Below, in pieces: positions 8,509 to 18,487 of a stretch of DNA of 64,000 nt. The notes beneath the pieces were generated by a model, which was not told the origin of the DNA, did no database searches, and worked only from the letters and a program-made list of their open reading frames with translations. A program made the translations under genes and the position numbers. This DNA comes from UBA877 sp963837875 (GTDB lineage Bacteria > Chloroflexota > Anaerolineae > Anaerolineales > Villigracilaceae), in assembly GCA_963837875.1 (NCBI GenBank), contig CAWIOV010000002.1, forward strand, positions 494,739 to 558,738, read 5' to 3'. Every line of letters starts with the position of its first letter. Position 1 is the stretch's first letter.

Positions 8509-11348
8509 ATGAAGAAAGCCATTAGCGATGTGCCTGCCCAGCAGCAAAACGAAAACTGGCATTCCCTTTCAGCAGAAGAGGTACTCGATCATCTTAAAGT
8601 TCGCGAAAATGGGCTGACCAGCGCAGAAATTGCCGAGCGACAGGCGCAGTACGGCTATAACGAGTTGGCTGAGGCAGCCCGCCCGGGTTTCCTGAAACTG
8701 CTCTGGGAACAGTTTGACAATTTCATTGTTATCCTTCTTATTGTGGCTTCCGTGATCTCCGCCTTGCTGGGCCAGTGGGTGGATGCATCTGCCATCATTG
8801 CCATCGTCCTGCTGAATGCCATGCTGGGCATTCTCCAGGAACGGCGCGCTGAAGAGGCCCTGGCAGCCTTGAAAAAACTTGCTGCACCCGAGGCGCGTGT
8901 CCTGCGCGATGGGCATCGCGTTACGGTCTCTTCGCGTGACCTGGTACCGGGTGATATCGTTTTTCTCGAAGCTGGTAACCATGTTCCGGCGGATGTGCGT
9001 CTGCTTGAGGCGGTCAATTTGCAGGTTGACGAGGCCGCGCTGACCGGCGAATCGCACCCGGTCCAGAAGAACGCCGCCATGAAATTGGAAAAAAACATCC
9101 CATTGGGCGATCGCAAGAATACCACTTTCATGGGAACAATGGTCACGTACGGGCGGGGACATGGGGTGGTCATCGATACGGGTATGCGTTCACAGCTCGG
9201 CCTGATCGCCAGGATGCTTGAGGACGTGGACGAGGAGGAAACTCCACTCCAGAAACGCCTGGATCAGCTTGGCAGGACCCTTGGTTGGGGGGCGTTGATA
9301 GTCTGCGCGATTGTGTTCATTGTGGCAGTGATCGAAAATACCAACCTGAGCCTGTTGACGGCTGCTGACGGCGGTATTCTGGTTTATCTCATATCCGCTA
9401 AAAGCGAACTGGTTAATTTCTTTATTGTGGCAATCAGCCTGGCCATCGCGGCAGTGCCGGAAGGACTGCCCGCCGTGGTTACCATCAGCCTAGCACTGGG
9501 TATGCGCGAGATGATCCGCCGGCATGCCCTGATCCGCCGTCTTTCGTCGGTGGAGACGCTCGGTTCAGCCACTGTCATTTGCTCCGATAAGACCGGCACC
9601 CTGACCCAGAACGAGATGACCGTCACGCGCATCTGGGTGGATGGGCAGTTCGTCACGGTGACCGGTTCGGGGTATTCCCGGCGGGGCGAGTTCCAGGTTG
9701 GGGGCCAGCCGGTCAACCTGCATGAATATCCTGGCGTAGAGACCGCTCTCTGGGTGGGCGCGCTCAACAACGACTCCCAGCTCGAGGCGCTTGAAGGCGA
9801 TGATCAATCCTATCGGATTGTGGGCGACCCCACCGAAGGTTCGCTGCTGATCGCGGCCGCCAAGGCGGATGCTTACGATATGGAATTGGATAAAGCCTAT
9901 CCGCGTCAAGACGAGGTGCCTTTCGACTCGGAACGCAAGCGAATGGTCACTATCCACGATATCCGGGAACCTGACCCGCTGGATGTTTCCCCGTTCAAGA
10001 ACAAAAAATGGCTTGGCTGGGATGTGATTGCTGTTAAAGGCGCGCCTGATCTGGTGCTCGGTCTGTGTACCTCCTATCAGACGGTGGATGATAAAAAAAA
10101 GAAACTAACTAACGCTCTTCGCCAGCGTATTCAAGATGCCAATGACAGCATGACCAGGGATGCCCTGCGCGTGTTGGGACTGGCCTACCGGGTGGTCGCA
10201 GAGGCCCCAAAGGCCGAGTCTGTTTCGGTGGATGAACTGGAGAAGGAGCTGGTTTTCATCGGCTTGATTGGGATGATTGACCCGCCACGTGGGGAAGTTA
10301 AACACGCCATGGAAAAAGCCGCCCATGCCTGCATTCGTACCATCATGATCACTGGCGACTATCCGAATACTGCCCGGGCGGTTGCCCAGGAAATCGGCCT
10401 TCTGCAACCCGGCCACGCGGTCCTAACCGGCGCAGATTTAGACCGGATGAGCGACGATATCCTGAAGAATGAAATCAAGCTGATGGACGTATTTGCGCGG
10501 GTCTCCCCCGAGCACAAGATGCGCATTGTGGATGCACTCCAGGCTAACGGTGAAGTGGTCGCCATGACTGGTGATGGCGTCAACGATGCTCCAGCCATCA
10601 AGCGCGCCAACATCGGCGTGGCCATGGGTATCACTGGCACGGATGTGGCCAAGGAAACCGCCGATATGGTATTGACCGATGACAACTATACCAGTATCGT
10701 GGACGCGGTCGAACAAGGGCGCGTGATCTACAGCAACATCCGCAAGTTTGTCTACTACCTGCTCTCTTGCAATATTGCTGAGATCCTTTCGATTTTTCTG
10801 GGGACGCTCATAACGAAAAATTCCCCTCTGACGGCCATCCAATTGCTCTGGCTGAACCTGATCACTGACGGCGCACCCGCCCTGGCGCTTGGCACCGAGA
10901 AAGGCGCCCCGGATATCATGTCCCGCCCGCCGCGCCCCCCAGGGAACCCATTATCAACCGGTTCATGCAGGTTGGCATCCTCATCCAAACCATTGCAATC
11001 ACTTCCGTGACCCTGGCGGCGTATTTCATCGGCTTGAAATGGTATCCCGCTCACATGGAAGCCGCCCAGACGATGGCTTTCATGACCCTGTCAGCTTCCG
11101 AACTTTTCCGGGCCTACACCTCCCGTTCGGAGCGCTACCCCCTGGTCAAGATTGGCATCTTCAACAATCGTAATATGAACCTGGCCTGCCTATCCTCCAT
11201 GGCGCTGCTGCTGGGCGTGGTGTATATACCCGGATTGAACACCGTCTTCAATACCGTGCCGCTCGGCTGGCGGCAATGGGAAATCATGTTGCCACTGGTG
11301 TTGATCCCTTCCGTTATTGCGGAAATCGTCAAGATGTTTGCATCTTAA
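8509..11348 (+). CDS. P-type (IIA) cation-transporting ATPase, split by a frameshift
   Basis: A Ca2+-ATPase-like pump. Frame 1 (8509-11010) supplies the cation ATPase N-domain (WHSLSAEEVLDHL), TGES of the actuator domain, the phosphorylation site D360 in CSDKTGTLTQ, and MTGDGVNDAPAIKRA. It then goes out of frame after SRPPRPP. The missing C-terminus, REPIINRFMQVGIL through MFAS, is intact in the +1 frame ending at 11348. The shift falls in a run of six C (10935-10940); adding one C rejoins the frames and restores a full pump of about 946 residues with ten membrane segments. VPEGLPAVV in M4 and NLITDGAPALALG in M6 fit type IIA. Either a sequencing error or a recent loss of M7-M10. Confidence 0.88.
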
Positions 11349-11597
11349 AAGAAATATTCCCAACCTGTTTTAAAAACGCGCGAGGCGGTGCACTTCCGGG
11401 AAGCCTAGAAAGCACAGTGGGGCAAACGTTTTTTTATGTCAGCCGCGGACCCAGTATGGGAGGTGAGCTCCTGCAGTGCGTCCGCCTCCACAATCCGCCA
11501 AAGTTGATAGTGGTGGAGTTGGGGAAATAAGATTCGTTACACCGTCAATGTTTCGTAAATCAAGGCCGGAGCACATTTCTGGCAGGCCACGCTGTAG

Positions 11598-11622
11598 AAA
11601 AAAAGGCCGGGGTAAGCCCGGT
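11598..11622 (-). terminator. Terminator of the atp-mreB operon
   Basis: On the minus strand, a CCGGG/CCCGG stem (11607-11611 with 11617-11621) followed by seven T (11598-11604), a few bases past the mreB stop. The rest of 11349-11629 contains no gene that I can support. Confidence 0.65.
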
Positions 11623-11629
11623 CAATTGC

Positions 11630-12643
11630 CTAAACTGGTGGCAGATTGCGCTTTAGCACCGCATACATACCCAGTGCCTTGACGGCCCCCTCCACCACGC
11701 AGGTTGCCGGGTTATCCACCAAGTAAGCCGGGATGCCGAGGGCTTTCGTGAGCAGTTTATCGGTACCCCGCAGCAACGCCCCACCGCCGCATAACGCCAC
11801 ACCCCGGTCAATAATATCCGAGACCAGTTCGGGCGGGGTTTTCTCGAGCACACGCCGGCAGGTCTCGATCACGTGCTTAAGCGGGTCCTGGAGCGCTTCC
11901 ACGATTTCGCCGGTGGTCAGGGTGACCGGACGCGGCAGCCCACTGACTTGGTTCTGACCTTGCACTTCCAGGCTTTCCTCTTTATCCTGCGGAACGGCCG
12001 CACCGATGCGAATCTTCAACTGTTCTGCCGTAGCCGGACCGATGATAACCCCATATTTTCTTCGCACGTACGTTACGATGGCATCGTCCAGCAAGAGGCC
12101 ACCAGAGCGCATCGTTTCGGCGGCGACGATACCGTACATCGAGATGACGGCAGCCTGCGTGGCTCCGCCGCCCATGCAAATGACCATGTTCCCGGAAGGC
12201 GAACTGATTGGCAGGTCCACGCCAAGTGCCGCAGCCAGGGGCTGTTGGATCAGATAGGCATCGCGGCTACCCGCCTGGAGCACGGCCTCGTGGACAGCGC
12301 GCGCTTCAACGCTGGTGACGCCATAGGGGACAGTGATCATTACACGTGGGCGGAAGAAACGCAGCGGCCCGCTGACATGTTGGAGCAGGTAGTGCAATAA
12401 TGCTTCCGTGATCTCGTAATCTGCCACCACACCGTTCTGCAAAGGATGCGCCACCTCGATCGTTTCTGACTGCACACGACCAGCCATGTCGCCGGCGGCT
12501 TTGCCAAACTCGACCATTTTTTGCTCTTCGATGACAATGGCAACCACCGTTGGCTCATCCACCAGAACGCCGGTGGAATCGGCAATGCGGGTCTGGATGG
12601 TACCAAGGTCAATTCCCAAATCTTTGGAAAAGGAAGGGGGCAT
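11630..12643 (-). CDS. mreB: MreB-like actin-family cell shape protein
   Basis: 337 residues, the usual MreB length. The actin-fold phosphate-1 motif is LGIDLGTIQTRI, the region VMITVPYGVTSVEARAVHEA is the MreB-specific TVP segment, phosphate-2 is MVICMGGGATQAAVISM, and the adenosine motif is GVALCGGGALLRG. MreB polymerises on ATP under the membrane and guides wall synthesis. Some motifs are slightly off consensus (GTIQTRI instead of GTANT; CMGGGATQ instead of DIGGGTTE), so this is a diverged paralogue. It starts 1 bp after atpC stops and must be cotranscribed with the F1 genes; no mreC or mreD follows. Confidence 0.88.
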   Translation of the reverse strand: MPPSFSKDLGIDLGTIQTRIADSTGVLVDEPTVVAIVIEEQKMVEFGKAAGDMAGRVQSETIEVAHPLQNGVVADYEITEALLHYLLQHVSGPLRFFRPRVMITVPYGVTSVEARAVHEAVLQAGSRDAYLIQQPLAAALGVDLPISSPSGNMVICMGGGATQAAVISMYGIVAAETMRSGGLLLDDAIVTYVRRKYGVIIGPATAEQLKIRIGAAVPQDKEESLEVQGQNQVSGLPRPVTLTTGEIVEALQDPLKHVIETCRRVLEKTPPELVSDIIDRGVALCGGGALLRGTDKLLTKALGIPAYLVDNPATCVVEGAVKALGMYAVLKRNLPPV

Positions 12644-12644
12644 A

Positions 12645-13097
12645 TTATCTCGATTCGTCGGGCATGTTGTGGGGTGGCCTGGCAGGTCCGTGCCGGTATC
12701 GCCTGACCGCGTCCAGACGTAGATTGGATTTACGCAGGGCGGCCTCTAAAGTCAAGTAATGGTCCGAGTCAGCCGGAATACCCTTAGCAAGGCTTGCTTC
12801 GGCTCGCTTGCGGGCTGCTTCGGCACGCGCAATATCAATTTCTTCAACGTTCTCGGCCGCATCTGCCAGGATGGTGACGAGATCGGGTTGAACTTCGGCA
12901 ATTCCACCGGCTACGGTGAAAACCGTTTCCTGTCCGCGCGAACGCACCTTAATAATGCCGTATTTCAGTGTTGTCAGAAGGGGCGCGTGATGCGGCAGAA
13001 TACCCATCTCACCATCCGTACCGGGGAGCAGCACCGAATCCACATCACCCTGGAAAACGGTACGGTCTTGAGAAACAATTTCACAGCGGATGGGCAT
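12645..13097 (-). CDS. atpC: F-type ATP synthase epsilon subunit
   Basis: 150 residues. The N-terminal beta-sandwich reads MPIRCEIVSQDRTVFQGDVDSVLLPGTDGEMGILPHHAPL, the classic epsilon opening with the LPGTDGE-GILPHHAPL block. A C-terminal helical hairpin (AENVEEIDIARAEAARKRAEASL) follows. Epsilon couples the gamma stalk to the c-ring and inhibits ATP hydrolysis. The tail after about residue 110 is a little long (RYRHGPARPPHNMPDESR). It sits 26 bp downstream of atpD and is separated from mreB by a single base. Confidence 0.93.
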   Translation of the reverse strand: MPIRCEIVSQDRTVFQGDVDSVLLPGTDGEMGILPHHAPLLTTLKYGIIKVRSRGQETVFTVAGGIAEVQPDLVTILADAAENVEEIDIARAEAARKRAEASLAKGIPADSDHYLTLEAALRKSNLRLDAVRRYRHGPARPPHNMPDESR

Positions 13098-13123
13098 GGC
13101 AATTCTCCGGCGTCACGTGATAC

Positions 13124-14527
13124 TCAACCATTCCTGGCGAGTTTTTCGGCCTTTTCACGAACGTCATCAATCGTCCCGACCATCATAAAGGCCTGTTCGG
13201 GCAAGTTGTCGCATTTTCCGTCCAGAATTTCGCGGAAGCCGCGCACACTCTCTTTGATCGGCACGTACTTTCCGCTCGTACCGGTGAAGGCCTCCGCCAC
13301 AAAGAACGGCTGGGAGAAGAAGCGCTCAATCTTGCGGGCCCGGGAAACCACTTGCTTGTCATCCTCGCTCAGTTCGTCAATGCCGAGAATGGCGATAATA
13401 TCCTGTAAATCCTTATAACGCTGGATGATACGCTGGCATTCGCGGGCGGTGTCGTAGTGCTCTGCACCGACGATATTTGGGTCGAGGATGCGGCTGGTGG
13501 AGGTCAACGGATCAACGGCCGGATAAATCCCTTTTTCGGCAATGGAACGTTCCAGTGCGATGGTGGCATCCAGGTGCGTAAACGTGGCCACAGGCGCGGG
13601 GTCCGAATAGTCATCCGCCGGAACGTAAACGGCTTGCATCGAAGTGATCGAGCCATGCCGGGTGGAGGTGATGCGTTCCTGTAATTCACCCATCTCTGTC
13701 GCAAGCGTGGGCTGGTAGCCCACTGCAGAGGGCATACGCCCCAGCAGCGCCGACACTTCCGAACCAGACATGGTAAAACGGAAGATGTTATCAATAAAGA
13801 GCAGAACGTCGCGGCCCTGGTCGCGGAAGTACTCGGCCATCGAGAGCGCCGTAAGCGCCACACGCAGGCGCACACCCGGCGGCTCGTTCATCTGGCCAAA
13901 GACCATGACCGTATCCTTCATGACGCCCGATTCGAGCATTTCGCGATAAAGCTGCGTACCTTCACGGCTGCGCTCGCCCACCCCGGCAAAGACCGAATTA
14001 CCCTGGTGCACGGTAGCAACGGAACGGATTAATTCCTGAATGACAATGGTCTTGCCAACACCAGCTCCACCGAAGATGCCGGTCTTGCCGCCTTTGGTAA
14101 AGGGCGCGATCAAATCAATCACCTTGATGCCGGTCTCGAAAATCTCGGTGCGGGTGGATTGCTCTGAGAAAAGCGGCGCCGGGCGGTGAATGGGGTAACA
14201 CTGGTCAACAGCAACCGCGCCCTTTTGATCCACCGGCAAACCCAGAACGTTGAAGATGCGTCCCAAAGTGGCTGGTCCCACCGGCACCATGATCGGAGAA
14301 CCGGTAGCCGTGGCGGGCAGGCCACGCTGCAAACCGTCGGTTGTATCCATCGAGACACACCGTACGCGGTCATGGCCCAAGTGCTTTTCCACTTCCAATA
14401 TCAGCGGTTGACCACCCGCCCGCGGAATTTCGAGAGCCTCAAACACATTCGGGAGTTCGCCTGTTGGGAATTCCACATCTACTACACTGCCTTGAATCTG
14501 GATTACACGGCCAATTGCTTTCGCCAT
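13124..14527 (-). CDS. atpD: F-type ATP synthase beta subunit
   Basis: 467 residues, standard. The catalytic subunit of F1. Walker A GGAGVGKT lies near residue 150, Walker B VLLFIDNIFRF near residue 250, the catalytic glutamate in AGVGERSREG, and the DELSEDDKQVV (DELSEED-like) segment near 390. The opening AKAIGRVIQIQGSVVDVEF is typical. Second last of the four F1 genes here, 16 bp from atpG. RBS and start are unambiguous. Confidence 0.97.
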   Translation of the reverse strand: MAKAIGRVIQIQGSVVDVEFPTGELPNVFEALEIPRAGGQPLILEVEKHLGHDRVRCVSMDTTDGLQRGLPATATGSPIMVPVGPATLGRIFNVLGLPVDQKGAVAVDQCYPIHRPAPLFSEQSTRTEIFETGIKVIDLIAPFTKGGKTGIFGGAGVGKTIVIQELIRSVATVHQGNSVFAGVGERSREGTQLYREMLESGVMKDTVMVFGQMNEPPGVRLRVALTALSMAEYFRDQGRDVLLFIDNIFRFTMSGSEVSALLGRMPSAVGYQPTLATEMGELQERITSTRHGSITSMQAVYVPADDYSDPAPVATFTHLDATIALERSIAEKGIYPAVDPLTSTSRILDPNIVGAEHYDTARECQRIIQRYKDLQDIIAILGIDELSEDDKQVVSRARKIERFFSQPFFVAEAFTGTSGKYVPIKESVRGFREILDGKCDNLPEQAFMMVGTIDDVREKAEKLARNG

Positions 14528-14543
14528 TCACTACCTCCAAAAT

Positions 14544-15443
14544 TTATTCCTGCGCCATCGTTTTTGCCAATGCTTCGGCGCCGCCAGCTATGTCCAGAAG
14601 ATCATTAGTGATCGTCTGCTGGCGGGCCTTGTTATATTCCAATTGCAATTGAGAGACCAGTTCAATGGCGTTTTCGGTGGCATTGCTCATGGCAACCATC
14701 CGGGCGGCATGCTCGGAAGCCAGCGATTCCAGAATAGCCTGGTAGACCTGCAACGCCGTAAAGCGCGGGATGATCTCATCAAGAAGCTCTTGTTCGCTCG
14801 GTTCATAAATATACGCAGCCGTCGCACGCGCTTGGGCATAATCCTGCACCCGTCCAGCCTCATTGCCGATTTCCAGTGGGAGCAATTTTTTAATGACCGG
14901 CTGCTGCCTGACCATGTTAACAAAGTCGGTATAAACCAGGTAAACCTCGTCCACTCTGCCTTTGAGAAATTCATCCACTGCCATGCGGCCAATTGCCGAA
15001 ACATCTGCAAAAGAAGGCGCGGCCGGGAGGTCTGCGAACTCGGCGATAACCTGCTTGCGCCGCCGCAGGAGCAGATCGCGGCCTTTTCGCCCCACGGCAA
15101 TATAGCGCACCGGCACCTTGGAATGTTCAAAATGCTGGATCACAAAACGGATCACGTTGGTATTGTACGCGCCGGCCAGTCCCCGGTCCCCGGTGACGAC
15201 CACTACGAGCGTGTTATTTACCTCAGGCCTGTTCGCCAAAAGGGGATGCAGGACGGCCCGCCCTGGCTGTCTGGCAACATGTGTAAGCACCTGCCAGGCC
15301 TTGGTGGCATAGGGGCGCGTGGCAGTCACTGCTGCAACTGCCTTGCGGACTTTGCTGGCACTGACGGCCTCCAAGGCACGCGTCACCTGCGAGATATTTT
15401 TAATACTGCGGATTCGCAACCGCATTTCACGGGCTGAAGACAT
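14544..15443 (-). CDS. atpG: F-type ATP synthase gamma subunit
   Basis: 299 residues. The central rotor shaft. The N-terminal coiled coil reads SAREMRLRIRSIKNISQVTRALEAVSASKVRKA, the standard gamma start with K-I-x-I-T-x-A-M-x-x-V-A-A-x-K replaced by an equivalent sequence. The Rossmann-like middle has VVVTGDRGLAGAYNTNV, and the C-terminal helix has MSNATENAIELVSQLQLEYNKARQQTITNDL, the strongly conserved A-M-x-x-A-x-x-N-A motif. Located between atpA (59 bp) and atpD (16 bp). Confidence 0.96.
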   Translation of the reverse strand: MSSAREMRLRIRSIKNISQVTRALEAVSASKVRKAVAAVTATRPYATKAWQVLTHVARQPGRAVLHPLLANRPEVNNTLVVVVTGDRGLAGAYNTNVIRFVIQHFEHSKVPVRYIAVGRKGRDLLLRRRKQVIAEFADLPAAPSFADVSAIGRMAVDEFLKGRVDEVYLVYTDFVNMVRQQPVIKKLLPLEIGNEAGRVQDYAQARATAAYIYEPSEQELLDEIIPRFTALQVYQAILESLASEHAARMVAMSNATENAIELVSQLQLEYNKARQQTITNDLLDIAGGAEALAKTMAQE

Positions 15444-15502
15444 TTGTTTCCTCGTTTAGACGTTCGCCCATTGGAGCATTCCAACGGGCTAGCGTTCAAA
15501 CT

Positions 15503-17164
15503 CTATATCCAGGTTGCCTTAAAGGTTTCCAACGCTTCGCGTAGCTTTGGTTCGATCTCGGGGGCGATCAGCTTCTTTTCGGCGATATCCTTGCCGAGTT
15601 CCGGGTGGGAGCTCATCAAAAACCGGATCAGGTCACTCTCCCATTTTTTCATGCTTTCCACCGGGACAGTATCAGCATACCCATTCGTCCCGGCGAATAT
15701 GACCATGACCTGGTTCTCAAGCGGCATGGGTTCATACTGCGGCTGCTTCAGCAGTTCCTGCATGCGTTGGCCGCGCGTCAGTTGTGCCTGGGTGGATTTA
15801 TCCAGGTCGGAACTCATCAAGGCAAAGGCGGCCAGTTCGCGGTAGGTGGCCATATCAATGCGCAATTTTCCAGCCACCTGTTTCATGGCCTTGGTCTGCG
15901 CCGCGCCGCCCACGCGCGAAACAGAGATACCCACATCCACGGCCGGGCGGATACCTGCGTTGAAGAGATTGTTAACAAGGTAAATCTGACCATCGGTGAT
16001 GGAAATAACATTGGTCGGGATATAGGCTGAAACATCCCCAAGCAGGGTTTCGATGATCGGCAGAGCCGTCAGCGAGCCACCCGAACCGGTCAGTTTAACC
16101 ACTTTGCAATCCGCCGGATACTCCAACGACCTGCAGGCTTCTTCCGCATCGTGCCTGGCCATCGGCCCGGAGAAGATCTGGCCGTTCAAGGCATCTTTTT
16201 CCACAGCCAACGGATTCTCAAAACCCTTTCCGACGATAGCATACCTATTGGCCAGGCGGGCGGCGCGTTCCAACAGGCGGGAGTGCAGGTAGAAGATATC
16301 GCCCGGATAGGCTTCCCGTCCTGGTGGGCGACGCAGGAGCAAGGAAACCTGGCGATAGGCCCAGGCATGCTTGGAAAGGTCATCATAAATAACCAGCGCA
16401 TCCCGCCCGGTCTCCATGAACTCTTCGCCGATGGCGCACCCGGCGTAAGGAGCAATATACTGCAACGCGGCGGACTCATCCGCAGCGGCAACCACTACTA
16501 TCGTATGTGCCATGGCGCCATGCTGTTCCAGGATACCGACGGTTCGGGCGACCGCGGCCTTTTTCTGCCCAATGGCAACGTAAATACAGACCAGATCCTT
16601 GCCTTTCTGGTTAATGATGGTATCAATGGCAATGGCTGTTTTTCCGGTCTGACGGTCACCGATAATGAGCTCGCGCTGGCCGCGCCCGATCGGAATCATC
16701 AAATCAATGGCCTTGATGCCGGTCTGCACCGGGGTATCCACATCCTGGCGTTCGACCACGCCTGCAGCGATGCGCTCGATCGGACGGTAATCCGTGAACG
16801 AGACCGGACCCTTGCCATCTATTGGATCGCCCAGTGCATTAACCACGCGACCGATCAGCCCATCGCCAACCGGGACGGAAGCAATCCGGCCGGTGGCGCG
16901 CACGCCCATTCCTTCGGCGATCTCAGAATATTCGCCCATGATGATGATGCCAACGGCATCCTTCTCAAGGTTGAAGGCGATTCCCATGACACCATTGGCA
17001 AATTGCACCAGTTCCTGTGACTTAACATTGGCCAGGCCGGTGGCGCGCGCGATCCCATCGCCCGCCTCCAGTACCGTGCCAACGTCGGCAATCCCTACCT
17101 TTGGCTCGAAGGATTCGATTTTCTGTTGCAGATCGTCCGTAATCTGTTTAACCAGGTCTGTCAT
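15503..17164 (-). CDS. atpA: F-type ATP synthase alpha subunit with an internal insertion
   Basis: 553 residues against about 505-515 in most bacteria. Walker A GDRQTGKT lies near residue 170; the QKKAAVA loop, the VIYDDLSKHAWAYRQ segment and PTNVISITDGQIYL are all canonical. The extra length is an insertion of about 40 residues (roughly 310-350) between LLERAARLANRYAIV and GSGGSLTALPIIET, where other alphas have only a short S-D-E-x-G-G turn. From memory, insertions at this point occur in several phyla, including Bacteroidota, so it is more likely a lineage feature than an artefact. First of the F1 genes; the M42 peptidase lies 49 bp upstream on the same strand. No atpB, E, F or H accompanies it. 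Confidence 0.96.
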   Translation of the reverse strand: MTDLVKQITDDLQQKIESFEPKVGIADVGTVLEAGDGIARATGLANVKSQELVQFANGVMGIAFNLEKDAVGIIIMGEYSEIAEGMGVRATGRIASVPVGDGLIGRVVNALGDPIDGKGPVSFTDYRPIERIAAGVVERQDVDTPVQTGIKAIDLMIPIGRGQRELIIGDRQTGKTAIAIDTIINQKGKDLVCIYVAIGQKKAAVARTVGILEQHGAMAHTIVVVAAADESAALQYIAPYAGCAIGEEFMETGRDALVIYDDLSKHAWAYRQVSLLLRRPPGREAYPGDIFYLHSRLLERAARLANRYAIVGKGFENPLAVEKDALNGQIFSGPMARHDAEEACRSLEYPADCKVVKLTGSGGSLTALPIIETLLGDVSAYIPTNVISITDGQIYLVNNLFNAGIRPAVDVGISVSRVGGAAQTKAMKQVAGKLRIDMATYRELAAFALMSSDLDKSTQAQLTRGQRMQELLKQPQYEPMPLENQVMVIFAGTNGYADTVPVESMKKWESDLIRFLMSSHPELGKDIAEKKLIAPEIEPKLREALETFKATWI

Positions 17165-17213
17165 TTCATCTCCAAAAGGAACAAAAACCCATCCACGAAT
17201 GATACTTAATACC

Positions 17214-18284
17214 CTAGGCAGTTAATTCTTCCACTTGTTTCTTATCCAGGCGGGCAACCAATTCAACCAGCAGTTTCACCGCATCATCATAATCTTTGCG
17301 GTGGATGATCGAGCTATGGGAATGAATATGGCGGGCGGGGACGCACAGCACTACTGTTGGTACGCCGGTCCCATAAAGATGGATCGCGCCGCCATCGGTG
17401 GCTCCGCCCTCTATGGAGGATAATTGTATGTTTATACCGGCTGCCTTGGCACTCTCCAACGCCAGATCGCGCAGTTTCAGATTGGGGATCATACGGGCGT
17501 CATAGACAACGACCGTCGGCCCGCCACCCAACTGGATGGATGACTCTTCGGGCTTTATCCCCGGCACATCCCCGGCAATATCTGCTTCAAGAATGATCGC
17601 CACATCTGGCCGGACGGCTTCCACGCTGGTGGTAGCCCCGCGTATCCCGACCTCCTCCATCACGGTTGCAGTCGCGAAGAGGGTATTCGGATGTGTATGG
17701 TCCCTCAGGGCCTGCAATGTTGAAATCATCAACGCCACGCCAACCCGGTCATCAAAGGCTTTAGACAGGTAGGCTTTGCCGTTCGCCAGGATCTGAAAAT
17801 CGGCGCGCGGCACGATCGGGTCTCCCAACCGCACGCCGGCCTCACGTACCTCGGTCTCGCCGGTTGCGCCAATGTCAATATACATATCTTTTCGCGTCAC
17901 GACCTTCTGGCGTTCCTCGGCAGACAGCAAATGAGGCGGCTTGGCTCCAATGACCCCGGTCACGTCGCCTTTGGATGTTTTGATTAGCACGCGCTGACCG
18001 AGCAGCACCTGGTCAAACCATCCACCCAGAGGTAAAAATTTGATGAAACCTTCCTTGGTAATTTGTTTCACCATGAAACCGATTTCATCCATGTGACCGG
18101 CTAACATTACACGCGGCGTTTCAGATGAGCCTCTTTTCTCGCAGATGACGCTGCCGATCTTGTCCTGCGATAACTCTCCTAATGTTCCCATGTAATTACG
18201 CACGACTGCCCGGATGGGTGATTCGTATCCGGGCACGCCATGGGTTTCGGTCAGTTCTTTGAGAAGTTGTTCAATCGAGTCCAT
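17214..18284 (-). CDS. M42 family metallopeptidase (glutamyl/leucyl aminopeptidase type)
   Basis: 356 residues, normal for M42. A cytoplasmic di-metal aminopeptidase that forms large tetrahedral particles and degrades peptides. Metal ligands are visible: H in LAGHMDEIGF, D in SKAFDDRVGV, the catalytic E-E pair in TVMEEVGIRG, D in ILEADIAGD, and the last H in CVPARHIHSHSSI. GGATDGGAIHL is the S1-pocket strip. ATG with GGAGG 10 bases upstream. It is the first gene of a minus-strand run leading into atpA, so expression is probably coupled to the F1 genes. Confidence 0.92.
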   Translation of the reverse strand: MDSIEQLLKELTETHGVPGYESPIRAVVRNYMGTLGELSQDKIGSVICEKRGSSETPRVMLAGHMDEIGFMVKQITKEGFIKFLPLGGWFDQVLLGQRVLIKTSKGDVTGVIGAKPPHLLSAEERQKVVTRKDMYIDIGATGETEVREAGVRLGDPIVPRADFQILANGKAYLSKAFDDRVGVALMISTLQALRDHTHPNTLFATATVMEEVGIRGATTSVEAVRPDVAIILEADIAGDVPGIKPEESSIQLGGGPTVVVYDARMIPNLKLRDLALESAKAAGINIQLSSIEGGATDGGAIHLYGTGVPTVVLCVPARHIHSHSSIIHRKDYDDAVKLLVELVARLDKKQVEELTA

Positions 18285-18340
18285 ATTTTAAATACCTCCA
18301 CAGCAAAAGTTAAAACTTTTCCAGGGATTATTTACCAAGA

Positions 18341-18396
18341 GAGAGAAGATATGGGGATGCAGGCAGACAGCCGCGTGCCTGCATCCCCATCTTCCC
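18341..18396. repeat. Intergenic palindrome, member of the GGAAGATATGGGG hairpin family
   Basis: A perfect 15-bp stem, left arm 18351-18365 (ATGGGGATGCAGGCA) and right arm 18376-18390, with a 10-nt loop. It is flanked by GAGAAGAT on the left and CTTCCC on the right, which extend the symmetry. The AAGATATGGGG edge is shared with the repeats at 40501 and 49028, while the inner arms are different but self-complementary. The outer GGGAATCGCCGG arms are absent here. Confidence 0.6.
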
Positions 18397-18487
18397 ATGC
18401 TTTCATATTATGAACTGAACGCAGGGTAATAATACCTGAAAGGATTTATCTTGTCCAGTTGAGGAAAACACAGGTTCGTCGGATATA

